Below, in pieces: positions 53,318-61,098 of a stretch of DNA of 64,000 bases. The DNA is from CALOBA01 sp942491465. GTDB lineage: Bacteria; Pseudomonadota; Gammaproteobacteria; Chromatiales; Chromatiaceae. Both the position numbers and the translations under genes were made by a program. Location of the stretch: NCBI GenBank assembly GCA_942491465.1, contig CALOBA010000007.1, positions 16,585 to 80,584 on the forward strand. The letters run 5' to 3'. The notes below the pieces were generated by a model, which saw only the letters and a list, made by a program, of their open reading frames with translations, made no database searches and was not told where the DNA came from. Every line of letters starts with the position of its first letter. Position 1 is the stretch's first letter.

Positions 53318-53983
53318 ATGGCCCGCGACGACTACCCGCTCTACGTGCACTGGAGCGCCACCCTCGACAACCTGATGCAGCGCGTCGAATCCTTCCCGCG
53401 CAACGCCCGCTTCACGCTGGCCAGCCGCATCGTCGATGCCGGGCTGGACGTGATGGAGCGCATCGTCGATAACGGCGGCGCCGACGGCAAGGGGCTGCCG
53501 GTGGGCAACCTGACCAGCCAGTTCTTGGCCAACGTCTATCTCGACCCCCTCGATCACTGGATCAAGGAGCGCCAGCGCCTGCGCGGCTACCTGCGCTACA
53601 TGGATGACTTCGTGCTGTTCGACGACGACCCGCTGGCGCTGGACGCCCACCGCACCGAGATCGAGGCGTTCCTCGCCGACGCGCTGCGGCTGAAGGCGAA
53701 GCAGCGCGCCACCTGCCTGAACCGCACCGGTCATGGCCTGAGCTTTCTCGGCCGGCGCATCTTCCCGAATGCGCTGCGCCTCAGCGGCGAGGGCTGGCGC
53801 CGCAACCGCCGGCGGCTGCGTCATGCCGTGGCCGAGTGGGAAGCGGACCTGATCGACGAGCAGACCCTGAGCGCCCGGCTGGCAAGCCTCATCGGCCATC
53901 GCGACGGCTTGAAAGAGGAACGACCCCGGGGGCTTCGAGCCGGTGGCGGCCTACCACACCCGGGGCCGTTGTGCGCACTTTGA
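53318..53983 (+). pseudogene. Avd-reverse transcriptase in-frame deletion fusion
   Basis: A 221-residue frame with two halves. Residues 1-50 (YPLYVHWSATLDNLMQRVE, FTLASRIVDAGLDVMERIV) match the start of the DGR accessory variability determinant, a four-helix bundle. From residue about 52 it is a DGR-type reverse transcriptase from motif 4 on: GLPVGNLTSQFLANVYLDPLDH, YLRYMDDFVLFDDD and a thumb-like tail. Everything between is missing: the rest of Avd, and RT motifs 1 to 3 with the first catalytic Asp. The YMDD pair remains. The polymerase is expected to be inactive. The in-frame join keeps the frame open, so a protein may still be made. Confidence 0.75.
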
Positions 53984-54073
53984 CCGGGTGCCCCGGTGCC
54001 GGTCTCCCGCCCTGGACGGGGAATGGGCAAGGGACCGACGCCGTAACGGCGGCCCGACGGCCGGCTCCCCGTG

Positions 54074-54192
54074 CTGGCGAGGCGAACGCCCGGGTTGCGA
54101 TTGCCGGGTTGCCAGTTGTTGCGATTCGCGCTGCGCAGGTTGCGCGGCGGGTTGTTCCAGCTGCCGCCCCGGTTGACCCGGTGGGTGCCGCC
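54074..54192 (-). other. DGR template repeat (TR), antisense to VR and RT
   Basis: On the minus strand, 119 bases match the VR. Read in the VR frame it would encode NRGGSWNNPPRNLRSANRN, with Asn codons at exactly the variable positions, as expected of a template rich in adenines. It lies downstream of the RT frame and on the opposite strand to both RT and VR, an unusual arrangement. It seems to have lost one of two tandem CGCAAC units present in the VR. The long open minus-strand frame across it is a by-product. Confidence 0.88.
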
Positions 54193-54228
54193 GGGTACGG
54201 GAGACCGCGGATACTTTAGCCGAAGGCC

Positions 54229-55023
54229 ATGCAACAAGACGACCACCAAGACAAGCCCGCCAATGATGACCGGCAACGGCGCCTGACGCTGCGGCTCGAC
54301 GCGACCAGCGCCGAGCAGTTGGCGCGGCTGCAACGGCGCCATGCCGGGCAGAGCGTCAGCGCGCTGCTGAAGCTGGCGCTGGCGCGGGCGGCGGAGGCGA
54401 CCGAGCCAGCCCCGAGCGCCGCGACCAAGTCCACCGCACCCAAGCCCGGCGACATACAACCGGCCCCGGCACTGACCGGCGCCGACGGTCGCCGGGTCCG
54501 GCTGTTCACGCTGGCCTTCGACCCGGCCCTCGGCGGCTTCGACGACGGCCCGCTGCGGGCCTTCCTGGCCGGTCGCGAGCTGATCGCGCTGGACAAGCAG
54601 TTCTTCCAGCAGGACGGGCGCAGCTACTGGAGCATCTGGGTGCAGTATCGTGATCCCGCGGCGGCGGACGAGCTCGGGCCGAAGCCACCGGATGACCTCA
54701 CCGACGAGGATCGACGGCTGTTCGAGGCCCTGCGCGACTGGCGGCGCGAGACCGCACGAGACGCCGGGGTGCCGGTCTATGTCGTCGCCACCAACCGCCA
54801 GCTGGAGTCGATCGCGCAGCAGCGCCCGCAGAACCGCGGGGCCTTGGCGGGGATTCAGGGCTTCGGCAAGCAGAAGCTGGCGCGCTACGGGGATGGGCTC
54901 CTGGCGTTGCTCGCCGCGTTCATGGCGTCTGAGACGCAGCGCGCGAGCCCGCGGGGGACAGGCCCGACCGCGGATGATGGCGATGATCCGCCGGCGTCGG
55001 TCACCGCGGACGAGGCGTCGTGA
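54229..55023 (+). CDS. HRDC-domain protein, probable DGR accessory factor
   Basis: A 264-residue protein. The N-terminus (RRLTLRLDATSAEQLARLQRRHAGQSVSALLKLALARAAE) looks like a ribbon-helix-helix DNA-binding segment. A middle domain (RVRLFTLAFDPALGGFDDGPLRAFLAGRELIALDKQFF) is typical of HRDC-linked DGR accessories. The C-terminal HRDC domain has WRRETARDAGVPVYVVATNRQLESIA and GALAGIQGFGKQKLARYG. HRDC domains bind nucleic acid in RecQ and RNase D; such a gene next to a DGR RT is a known accessory arrangement. It starts 37 bases from the TR and is apparently intact, unlike avd-RT. Confidence 0.8.
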   Translation: MQQDDHQDKPANDDRQRRLTLRLDATSAEQLARLQRRHAGQSVSALLKLALARAAEATEPAPSAATKSTAPKPGDIQPAPALTGADGRRVRLFTLAFDPALGGFDDGPLRAFLAGRELIALDKQFFQQDGRSYWSIWVQYRDPAAADELGPKPPDDLTDEDRRLFEALRDWRRETARDAGVPVYVVATNRQLESIAQQRPQNRGALAGIQGFGKQKLARYGDGLLALLAAFMASETQRASPRGTGPTADDGDDPPASVTADEAS

Positions 55024-55176
55024 CGCCGTCCTGAGTATGCCGACGCCCTAGCGCACCGGCACCGATGGCCGGTCGCGACCAGGGACCGCCTGGGCTGGGG
55101 TGCGTTCAGCATGCCAACGACGGTGGCCTGGCATCGCATCCGTGTCGGGGTGCTTGATCATCATCGCTGCCGGCGA

Positions 55177-56079
55177 TCACTCCCCTCGGCTGCGCAACGC
55201 CGCAACCACGGCAGCATCGAGCCCGGTCGCCGAGGCGATGGCGGCGTCGTCGAGGTTGGATTGTCGGATCAGATTGACGGCGGTCTCGCGCCGGGCTGCA
55301 TCCTTTCCCTTCTGCAAGCCCTTCTCCAAGCCCTTTTTCATCCCCTTCTCAATACCCTGTTCAAGCCCCTCCTCGCGCGCATCCTTGAGCAGGCTGGCCT
55401 CATCAAGCAGGGCGCGCTCGCGCACGAAGGCGAGGCGACGGGTCTCGGCGTCGGCGCTCAGGGCCGCGAGCTTGTCGCGGGCTTGACGGACGGGTTCGTG
55501 GGTGATGGTTGCCATGAGGTCGTCCTCTTGCCAGTGCTCAAACAGGGTGATCCAGGCGGCGAGCGGATTAGGTAGCCGCTCGCGCAGGCGGTCCGCCTTC
55601 TTCATCTCGATCAGGTACAGCGCCATCTCTTGGCCCAGGGTGACAGCCGGGGTGTCGGCGTCGCGCATCTCGAAACACCAAGTGGCTTGATCGACATGTT
55701 CCGGGTCGCGGAACAGGTCGAAGTCCAGCAGATGGATGCCGATGGCCGGGCAGAGCAGGCCGTAGTCGTCGCCGGCCAAGAGCTGGTTGCTGATCAGCTT
55801 GGCCAGATAGTAGGTACTGCGCGCGCTCCAGGCGCGGTGACGGCGTACCTGCATCTCGGCGTTGAATTGGGCGCCTTCGGCATCTTCGGCCAGCAGGTCG
55901 AGGATGATGTACTTGCCCGCAAGCTCCGCGGCATCGATGGTCGGGTTGCGCACCCGAAGCCCGGTGATCGGCGTGGCGCGGTGGCGCACGGCGTTGATCA
56001 GGTCCGCGAGCAGTGCCGGATCATCGGCGAACAGGCGCTTGAAGACGTAGTCGTTTTTCGGGTCGAGCAGGTTGCTCAT
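55177..56079 (-). CDS. Rpn-family recombination-promoting nuclease/putative transposase
   Basis: A 300-residue PD-(D/E)xK nuclease of the Rpn (formerly YhgA-like transposase) family. It starts MSNLLDPKNDYVFKRLFAD at the ATG at 56079 and has the nuclease core (YIILDLLAEDAEGAQFNAEMQV, with D...ExQ) and YYLAKLISNQLL. A C-terminal helical region contains a glutamine/lysine repeat run, EEGLEQGIEKGMKKGLEKGLQKG. These proteins promote RecA-independent recombination. Its first residues recur in the small frame at 48276-48461, so another copy or fragment existed on the other side of the DGR. Confidence 0.88.
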   Translation of the reverse strand: MSNLLDPKNDYVFKRLFADDPALLADLINAVRHRATPITGLRVRNPTIDAAELAGKYIILDLLAEDAEGAQFNAEMQVRRHRAWSARSTYYLAKLISNQLLAGDDYGLLCPAIGIHLLDFDLFRDPEHVDQATWCFEMRDADTPAVTLGQEMALYLIEMKKADRLRERLPNPLAAWITLFEHWQEDDLMATITHEPVRQARDKLAALSADAETRRLAFVRERALLDEASLLKDAREEGLEQGIEKGMKKGLEKGLQKGKDAARRETAVNLIRQSNLDDAAIASATGLDAAVVAALRSRGE

Positions 56080-56186
56080 CGGTGTTGCCTCCCGGCGGGT
56101 CCGGTGGCTCCGAGCATAGTCAAGCGCGGTGGATGGGGCAACCGGTGGTGATGCCGCCGCGGCATCGATTACGCTTACCGATCGCT

Positions 56187-56426
56187 TCAAGCAACAGCCA
56201 TCCGGTTGCGGATTCGGCGAGTCAGCTCCGCTCGATCGACGAGTCGTGCGGTGCCCTCGTCGATCTGGTCGAGGCGTCTGTGGATCTCGTTCTCCCATGC
56301 CTCCGAAACATCGGGGTCTGCCGGCCCGTCCAGGCTCGCCAGAAGGTCGCGTGCAAGCTGCGCCCGCTCGCCACTAGAGAGTGCAAGGGCTTGGGCGCGC
56401 AGATCGTCAATGGCTGGATGCGGCAT
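56187..56426 (-). CDS. Addiction-module (Unstab_antitox-type) protein
   Basis: A 79-residue helical protein, start ATG at 56426 (MPHPAIDDLRAQALALSSGERAQLARDLLASLD). The pattern LSxxERAxLAxxLLxSLD followed by EAWExEIxRRLxxIDxGxA is the hallmark of the short addiction-module family (pfam09720), antitoxins that pair with a RelE/ParE-type toxin. No toxin gene was found downstream (56186 back to the Rpn start) or upstream, so it is an orphan. Confidence 0.8.
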   Translation of the reverse strand: MPHPAIDDLRAQALALSSGERAQLARDLLASLDGPADPDVSEAWENEIHRRLDQIDEGTARLVDRAELTRRIRNRMAVA

Positions 56427-56568
56427 GGGTCTTCTCCGTATCGAGGGTTTGCGCCGGCAAGGATACCGCAGGGGCAATCGGTCTGACTCGAAAACACCCT
56501 CGCTTTTAATGGCATAACGCACCCGCCGACCGCCTTACCCGCGCAGAAAGCGCCGCAGCGCAGCGCCC

Positions 56569-57726
56569 TCACACCCCCACCGTCTTGATATCCCACCCCG
56601 CCGCCCACTGCCGGATGTCCTCGCGCCGCAGCGCCGCCGCCATCAGCGCGGGGAACTGGTCAGGCGTGCAGCCGAATACCGGGATGCCGAGCGCGGCGAT
56701 GAGGCCGGCGAGGTTGGGGTCGTAGCCGGGGTGGCCGCTGTCGGCAAGGGCGAGCAGCACGATGATGTTGACGCCCAGGCGGTGCAGCGCGGCGATGCGG
56801 GCGATGAGCTGTTCGGCGTCGCCGCCTTCGTAGAGGTCGGTGATCAGGACCAGATGGGTCTTGGCGGGGGCCTCGATGCGTTGCGCGCAGTAGGCGACGG
56901 CCTGGTTGATGTCGGTGCCGCCGCCGAGCTGGACGCCGAACAGGACCTCCACCGGGTCGGCCAGCGCTTCGGTCAGGTCCAGCACGGCGGTGTCGAAGCA
57001 GACGAGCTTGGTGCGCACCACCGGCAGGGAGGCCATGACGGCGGCGAAGATCGAGGCGTAGACCACCGATTGGGCCATGGAGCCGGATTGGTCGACGCAG
57101 AGCACGACCTCGTCTAAGTCGACGATGCGTCGCTGCCTGCGCTGAAAGCCGATCAGGCGCTCGGGCACGATGGTGCCGTGCTCGGGCAGGTAGTGGTGCA
57201 GATTGGCGCGGATGGTGCGCGGCCAGTCGATGTCGGGGAAGCGCGGGCGGGTGGTCCGCCGGCTGCGGTCGACGGCGCCGCGCAGGGCCTCGGCGGTGCG
57301 CCGCTGAAGGCGCTCCATCAGCTCGGCGACGACGCGGGCGATGACCTGGCGGGCGGTGTCCTTGGTCTTCTCCGGCATCACGCCGCGCAGGGCCATGAGG
57401 TCGGCGACCAGATTGACGTCGGCCTCTACTGCGGCCAGAAACTCGGGCTCCATCAGCATCTGCTTGAGCCCGAGCCGGTCGAAGGCGTCGCGCTGGATGA
57501 CCTGTACCACCGGTGCGGGAAACAGCTCGCGGACGTCGCCCATCCATTTGGCGACCGACGGCGCCGAGCGGCCCAGGCCGCCGCGGCGGCCTCGGCCCTT
57601 CCCGGCATCGGCATCGGCGTCGTAGAGGGCGGCCAGGGCGGCGGCCAGGCGGCAATCGCGGGGGTCGCTCAGGGCATCGGTGTCGCTGCCCAGCGCCAGG
57701 CGCCAGCGGCGTTCGACTTCATCCAT
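56569..57726 (-). CDS. VWA-domain protein (YehP-like) of the MoxR operon
   Basis: A 385-residue protein. The C-terminal half is a von Willebrand A domain with the metal site DQSGSM (Asp about 211), the following TDLYEGGD strand, and NIIVLLALADSGHPGYD. The N-terminal half is helical and Arg-rich. The start is the ATG at 57726, eight bases inside the DUF5682 stop. In the family, a MoxR AAA+ ATPase and a VWA partner form a chaperone-like metal-insertion or remodelling machine. Last gene of the operon; C-terminus IKTVGV is shared by the decayed copy at 48.65 kb. Confidence 0.85.
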   Translation of the reverse strand: MDEVERRWRLALGSDTDALSDPRDCRLAAALAALYDADADAGKGRGRRGGLGRSAPSVAKWMGDVRELFPAPVVQVIQRDAFDRLGLKQMLMEPEFLAAVEADVNLVADLMALRGVMPEKTKDTARQVIARVVAELMERLQRRTAEALRGAVDRSRRTTRPRFPDIDWPRTIRANLHHYLPEHGTIVPERLIGFQRRQRRIVDLDEVVLCVDQSGSMAQSVVYASIFAAVMASLPVVRTKLVCFDTAVLDLTEALADPVEVLFGVQLGGGTDINQAVAYCAQRIEAPAKTHLVLITDLYEGGDAEQLIARIAALHRLGVNIIVLLALADSGHPGYDPNLAGLIAALGIPVFGCTPDQFPALMAAALRREDIRQWAAGWDIKTVGV

Positions 57727-60022
57727 GGGGCTGACCTTTGAGGATGGTGGTGACGATGGCGAACTGCCGGTCCCAGCGCGCGTCGGCATCGGCGAGCACG
57801 GCGACGCCGGCTTGGGATGCCTGGCGACCGAGCAGGGCGTCGAGCAGGTACTTGCGCTCGGACGGGTCCATGTTCGCGAACACCCGGCGCAGCAGCGGCA
57901 GGGATTCGATGAATGCGTCCTCGTCCAGGCCCTTTAGCCAGGCATCGACGCAGTGGCGCAATGGCCGGTCGTGGATCAGCCGGCTGCCGGCCCCTTCCAG
58001 GAAGCCCTCGAAGAAGGCGGCGGCGTCGGCGATGGGGGTGCCCGGGGAGAGCATGCGCGCGAGCAGGGCGACGGCAGCGTCCGACGAGAGCTGGTCGGCC
58101 TCGTAGAGCAGCCGAGCGGCCTGGCCTGAGACCAGGCGCGCGACGCGGGGGTCGTGGGCGACCTGGTGCAGGGTGCGATGCCAGAGTTCAAGCGGTTCTT
58201 GGGTCTCCACCAGCCGCAGCGCCCGGTCGCTGCTTTGCAGCTGCCGGCGCAGGGCCTGGCCGGCCTCCGCGTCCAGCCCGCGGGCGGCGTAGGGCAGGGC
58301 CAACGTGCCCTGGATGGCGATGCGCGCGAACAGGGCCTGGAGCTGCGCGGTGTCGATGGCGCGGGCCTCGCCGTAGCGCAGCACGTCGGCCAGCTCGGGC
58401 AGCGCCGAGAGCATGTCGCCGCAGTCCGAACTCTGCCCGGCCAGCGCCGAAAGCCGCGCGACCCCGGTGGCCGCCGCCGCGGGCAGCTGGGCCGTCAGGG
58501 CCGTGAACACCAGGGCCGACAGCGCCGCCAGTGTAGTTGCCTGCTGCATGCGCGCTTGGGTGCGCCCGGCGGCGGCCTGCGCGATGGTGGGGCCGTAGAC
58601 CAGATGCTCGACCAGTGCGACGGCGTAGTCCGGCTCCCAGCGCAGGAGCCAGCGCTCGCGGAAGGTGCCGCGGCTGCGACCGGGGTCCTGCAGGCGGCCC
58701 CAGGGGCAGTCCAGCGCATGGAGCCGATGCAGCAGCGTCGAGCGCAACAGCCCGGCCTGGCTGCGGAGATCCAGCGCCAGCTCGCGCTCCAGCGCCTGGG
58801 GCTTGAGGCCGGTCTTGCGCTGCTGGCGCTGCAGGTCCTCCAGCAGCGGGGCGCGGGGCACGTCGTCGGGGATGCTGCCGACCTCGGCGCCGATCAGCAG
58901 GGCCTCGGCGATGGTCTCCCAGACCAGGGCGTTGCCGTCGCACAGGCAGGCGACGGCGGCCTCGCGCAGCTCCTCGAAGCCGGGCCGGGGGCGCTCGCGC
59001 AGCGCGGCCAGCGCGACGGCGAGGCGCTCGGTCTCGATCAGCGATGCGGTGGAGACCATGCGGCCCTCGGCGCGCAGGGCACGCGCGATGCGCGTGATCC
59101 AGCGCGTGGACAGCTCCGCCGGCGGGGTGTCCCAGAGGTGGCGGTTCCAGCCCGGCGCATCGACGCCGGCGCCGTAGCCGCGGCTGGTCGCCAGCCGCGG
59201 CGCGGTCCAGGGGGTCCAGGTGGCGGTGATCTTCTGCCGCGGCAGGCCCTTGAGCAGGGCGCGGTCGTCTTTGAGGGTGTGCTTGGCCTTGAGGGCCGGG
59301 ACATGCCAGGCGCCGCAGACCACGGCCAGGGTGCCGTCGATGGCCTTGGTGGACTTGGCGATCTCGATGCGCATATGCGCCTCGCGGGCGGCCTCCAGCG
59401 GGTCGGGGGGTGGCCGGTCTTCGCGCAGGGCGCCCATGGCGTCGGCCACCGCGGCGAAGATGGGGCCGGGCTCGGGGTTCTCTTCGATGACGTCGCGCCA
59501 CCAGCTCTCGCCGTCTTCGTAGCCCGCCGCCCGGGCCAGGGCGCCGATGGGGTCGTGGGCGACGGTTGGTCGGGCGACGGCGTCGCTGTCCTCGGGCTGC
59601 GGCGATGCGTTCTCGGGCTGCGGCGGCGCGTCAGCGGGCTGCGGCGACGCGTCGGCGGGTTGCGGCGCCTCCTCAGCCGGCTCGTCCTCGGGGGCGTCCG
59701 TCGGCAGCCGCCGCGATACGGGCAGGTCGATGAAGCGCACCGGGATGCCGTTGTCGAGCCCCCAGCGTGCGGCCTGATACTCCGGCGAGAACACCGCGAA
59801 GGGCCAGAAGGTGGCCTCTGCCGGGCGGTCCGCGGGATAGGCCAGCAGCGCCACCGGGGGCCGCATCTGCGCGGCGGCGAGCAGCGCCAGCAGCTCGGTC
59901 AGATCCGCCGGGCCTTCGATCAGGACCTCGGCCGGGCGCTCGGCCTCCAGCGCCTCGAGCAGGCGCCGCGCCGAGCCCGGCCCGTGGTGGCGGATGCCGA
60001 AGTAGCGGACCGCGGCGGGCAT
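57719..60022 (-). CDS. DUF5682 protein (YehM-like, TraB/ChaN-type start)
   Basis: A 767-residue protein. The N-terminal motif YFGIRHHGPGSARRLLEAL and EVLIEGPADLTELL mark DUF5682, related to the TraB/ChaN fold. A Pro/Ala/Gln-rich low-complexity linker (residues about 108-150) is followed by the conserved VVCGAWHVPALKAKHTLKDDRALL and helical repeats to the end. It overlaps the MoxR gene stop by one base and the VWA start by eight. In E. coli the corresponding genes yehL, yehM and yehP are adjacent. Function unknown; the GxHHGP and CGAWH motifs suggest a metal or hydrolase-like centre. Confidence 0.85.
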   Translation of the reverse strand: MPAAVRYFGIRHHGPGSARRLLEALEAERPAEVLIEGPADLTELLALLAAAQMRPPVALLAYPADRPAEATFWPFAVFSPEYQAARWGLDNGIPVRFIDLPVSRRLPTDAPEDEPAEEAPQPADASPQPADAPPQPENASPQPEDSDAVARPTVAHDPIGALARAAGYEDGESWWRDVIEENPEPGPIFAAVADAMGALREDRPPPDPLEAAREAHMRIEIAKSTKAIDGTLAVVCGAWHVPALKAKHTLKDDRALLKGLPRQKITATWTPWTAPRLATSRGYGAGVDAPGWNRHLWDTPPAELSTRWITRIARALRAEGRMVSTASLIETERLAVALAALRERPRPGFEELREAAVACLCDGNALVWETIAEALLIGAEVGSIPDDVPRAPLLEDLQRQQRKTGLKPQALERELALDLRSQAGLLRSTLLHRLHALDCPWGRLQDPGRSRGTFRERWLLRWEPDYAVALVEHLVYGPTIAQAAAGRTQARMQQATTLAALSALVFTALTAQLPAAAATGVARLSALAGQSSDCGDMLSALPELADVLRYGEARAIDTAQLQALFARIAIQGTLALPYAARGLDAEAGQALRRQLQSSDRALRLVETQEPLELWHRTLHQVAHDPRVARLVSGQAARLLYEADQLSSDAAVALLARMLSPGTPIADAAAFFEGFLEGAGSRLIHDRPLRHCVDAWLKGLDEDAFIESLPLLRRVFANMDPSERKYLLDALLGRQASQAGVAVLADADARWDRQFAIVTTILKGQPHG

Positions 60023-61098
60023 CAGACCAGCTCGGTGAGGGTGCGGTAGTAGTCCGCGGCGTCGCGGCGGCGCTTGAGCACGGTCTCCAGGTATTCCTCC
60101 AGGATGACCTTGTCCTGCACCGGGTCCTTGACGATGGCCCCGAGCACGTTGGGCGCCAGCCCCTCGGCCGAGAGCTGGCCGTCGTTGAAGAAGGCGGCAT
60201 GGGACAGGCCGCCGATCATCACGCCGATGGCCTCGGCGGTGGACAGGGTGGCCGACGGGGTCTTCAGCGTGGTCTTGCCGTCCAGGGTCTCGCCGCCGCG
60301 CAGCTCGCGGAAGATCGCCAGCACGCGCCGGATCTCCTCGGTGACGTTCTTGGGCGCCGGCAGGTCCAGCGACAGGGCCATCTCGGCGACCCGCTTGGCG
60401 ACGATGGCGATCTCCTGCTCCATGTCGTCGGGCAGCGGCAGCACCACCACGTTGAAGCGCCGCTTCAACGCTGCGGACAGCTCGTTGACGCCCTTGTCCC
60501 GATCATTGGCGGTGGCGATGACGTTGAAGCCGCGCTGGGCGTAGACGGCGTCGTTCAGCTCCGGGATGGGCAGCATCTTCTCGGAGAGCACCGTGATCAG
60601 GGTGTCCTGCACGTCCGAGCCCATGCGGGTGAGCTCCTCCAGGCGGCAGATGCGCCCGGTCTCCATGGCCCGGTACAGCGGCGTCGGCACCAGGGCCTCG
60701 CGGCTCGGGCCCCGGGCCAGCAGCTGGGCGTAGTTCCAGCCGTAGCGGACCTGGGTCTCGTCGGTGCCGGCGGTGCACTGGATCAGCAGCGTGGAGTCGC
60801 CGCTGACGGCGGCGGCCAGATGCTCCGAGACCCAGGACTTGGCGGTGCCCGGTACGCCGAGCAGCAGCAGCGCCCGGTCGGTGGCCAGGGTCGCCACCGC
60901 GGTCTCGATCAGGCGGCGGTCGCCGACGTATTTGGGCTCGATGGTGCGCTCGCCGGCGCGACCGCCCAGCAGATAGGTGACCACGGCCCGCGGGCTCAGC
61001 GCCCAGCCCGCAGGCTTGGGGCGGTCGTCGATGGCCTTCAGCGCCTCCAGATCGGCCTGGTAGGTCTGCTCCGCCGGACGGCGCAGGATCTCGGTCAT
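60022..61098 (-). CDS. MoxR-family AAA+ ATPase (YehL-like)
   Basis: A 358-residue MoxR-type ATPase. Walker A GVPGTAKS is at residues 81-88, the acidic strand is ICRLEELTRMGSDVQDTLI, sensor 1 NVIATANDRDKGVNELS and the arginine finger region RRFNVVVLPLP. The start ATG at 61098 overlaps the DUF5691 stop. MoxR proteins work with VWA partners, which the next-but-one gene provides. A degenerate second copy of this gene lies at 49.77-50.41 kb. Confidence 0.93.
   Translation of the reverse strand: MTEILRRPAEQTYQADLEALKAIDDRPKPAGWALSPRAVVTYLLGGRAGERTIEPKYVGDRRLIETAVATLATDRALLLLGVPGTAKSWVSEHLAAAVSGDSTLLIQCTAGTDETQVRYGWNYAQLLARGPSREALVPTPLYRAMETGRICRLEELTRMGSDVQDTLITVLSEKMLPIPELNDAVYAQRGFNVIATANDRDKGVNELSAALKRRFNVVVLPLPDDMEQEIAIVAKRVAEMALSLDLPAPKNVTEEIRRVLAIFRELRGGETLDGKTTLKTPSATLSTAEAIGVMIGGLSHAAFFNDGQLSAEGLAPNVLGAIVKDPVQDKVILEEYLETVLKRRRDAADYYRTLTELV

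Noticed and set aside
53821..54459. A 212-residue minus-strand frame spanning the TR
   Set aside because: It contains the FGE-like end because it reads through the template repeat; the rest is antisense to RT and HRDC genes and has no protein family.
58154..60049. A 631-residue plus-strand frame opposite DUF5682
   Set aside because: Antisense shadow; repeats of Gly/Leu/Arg/Gln with no homology.
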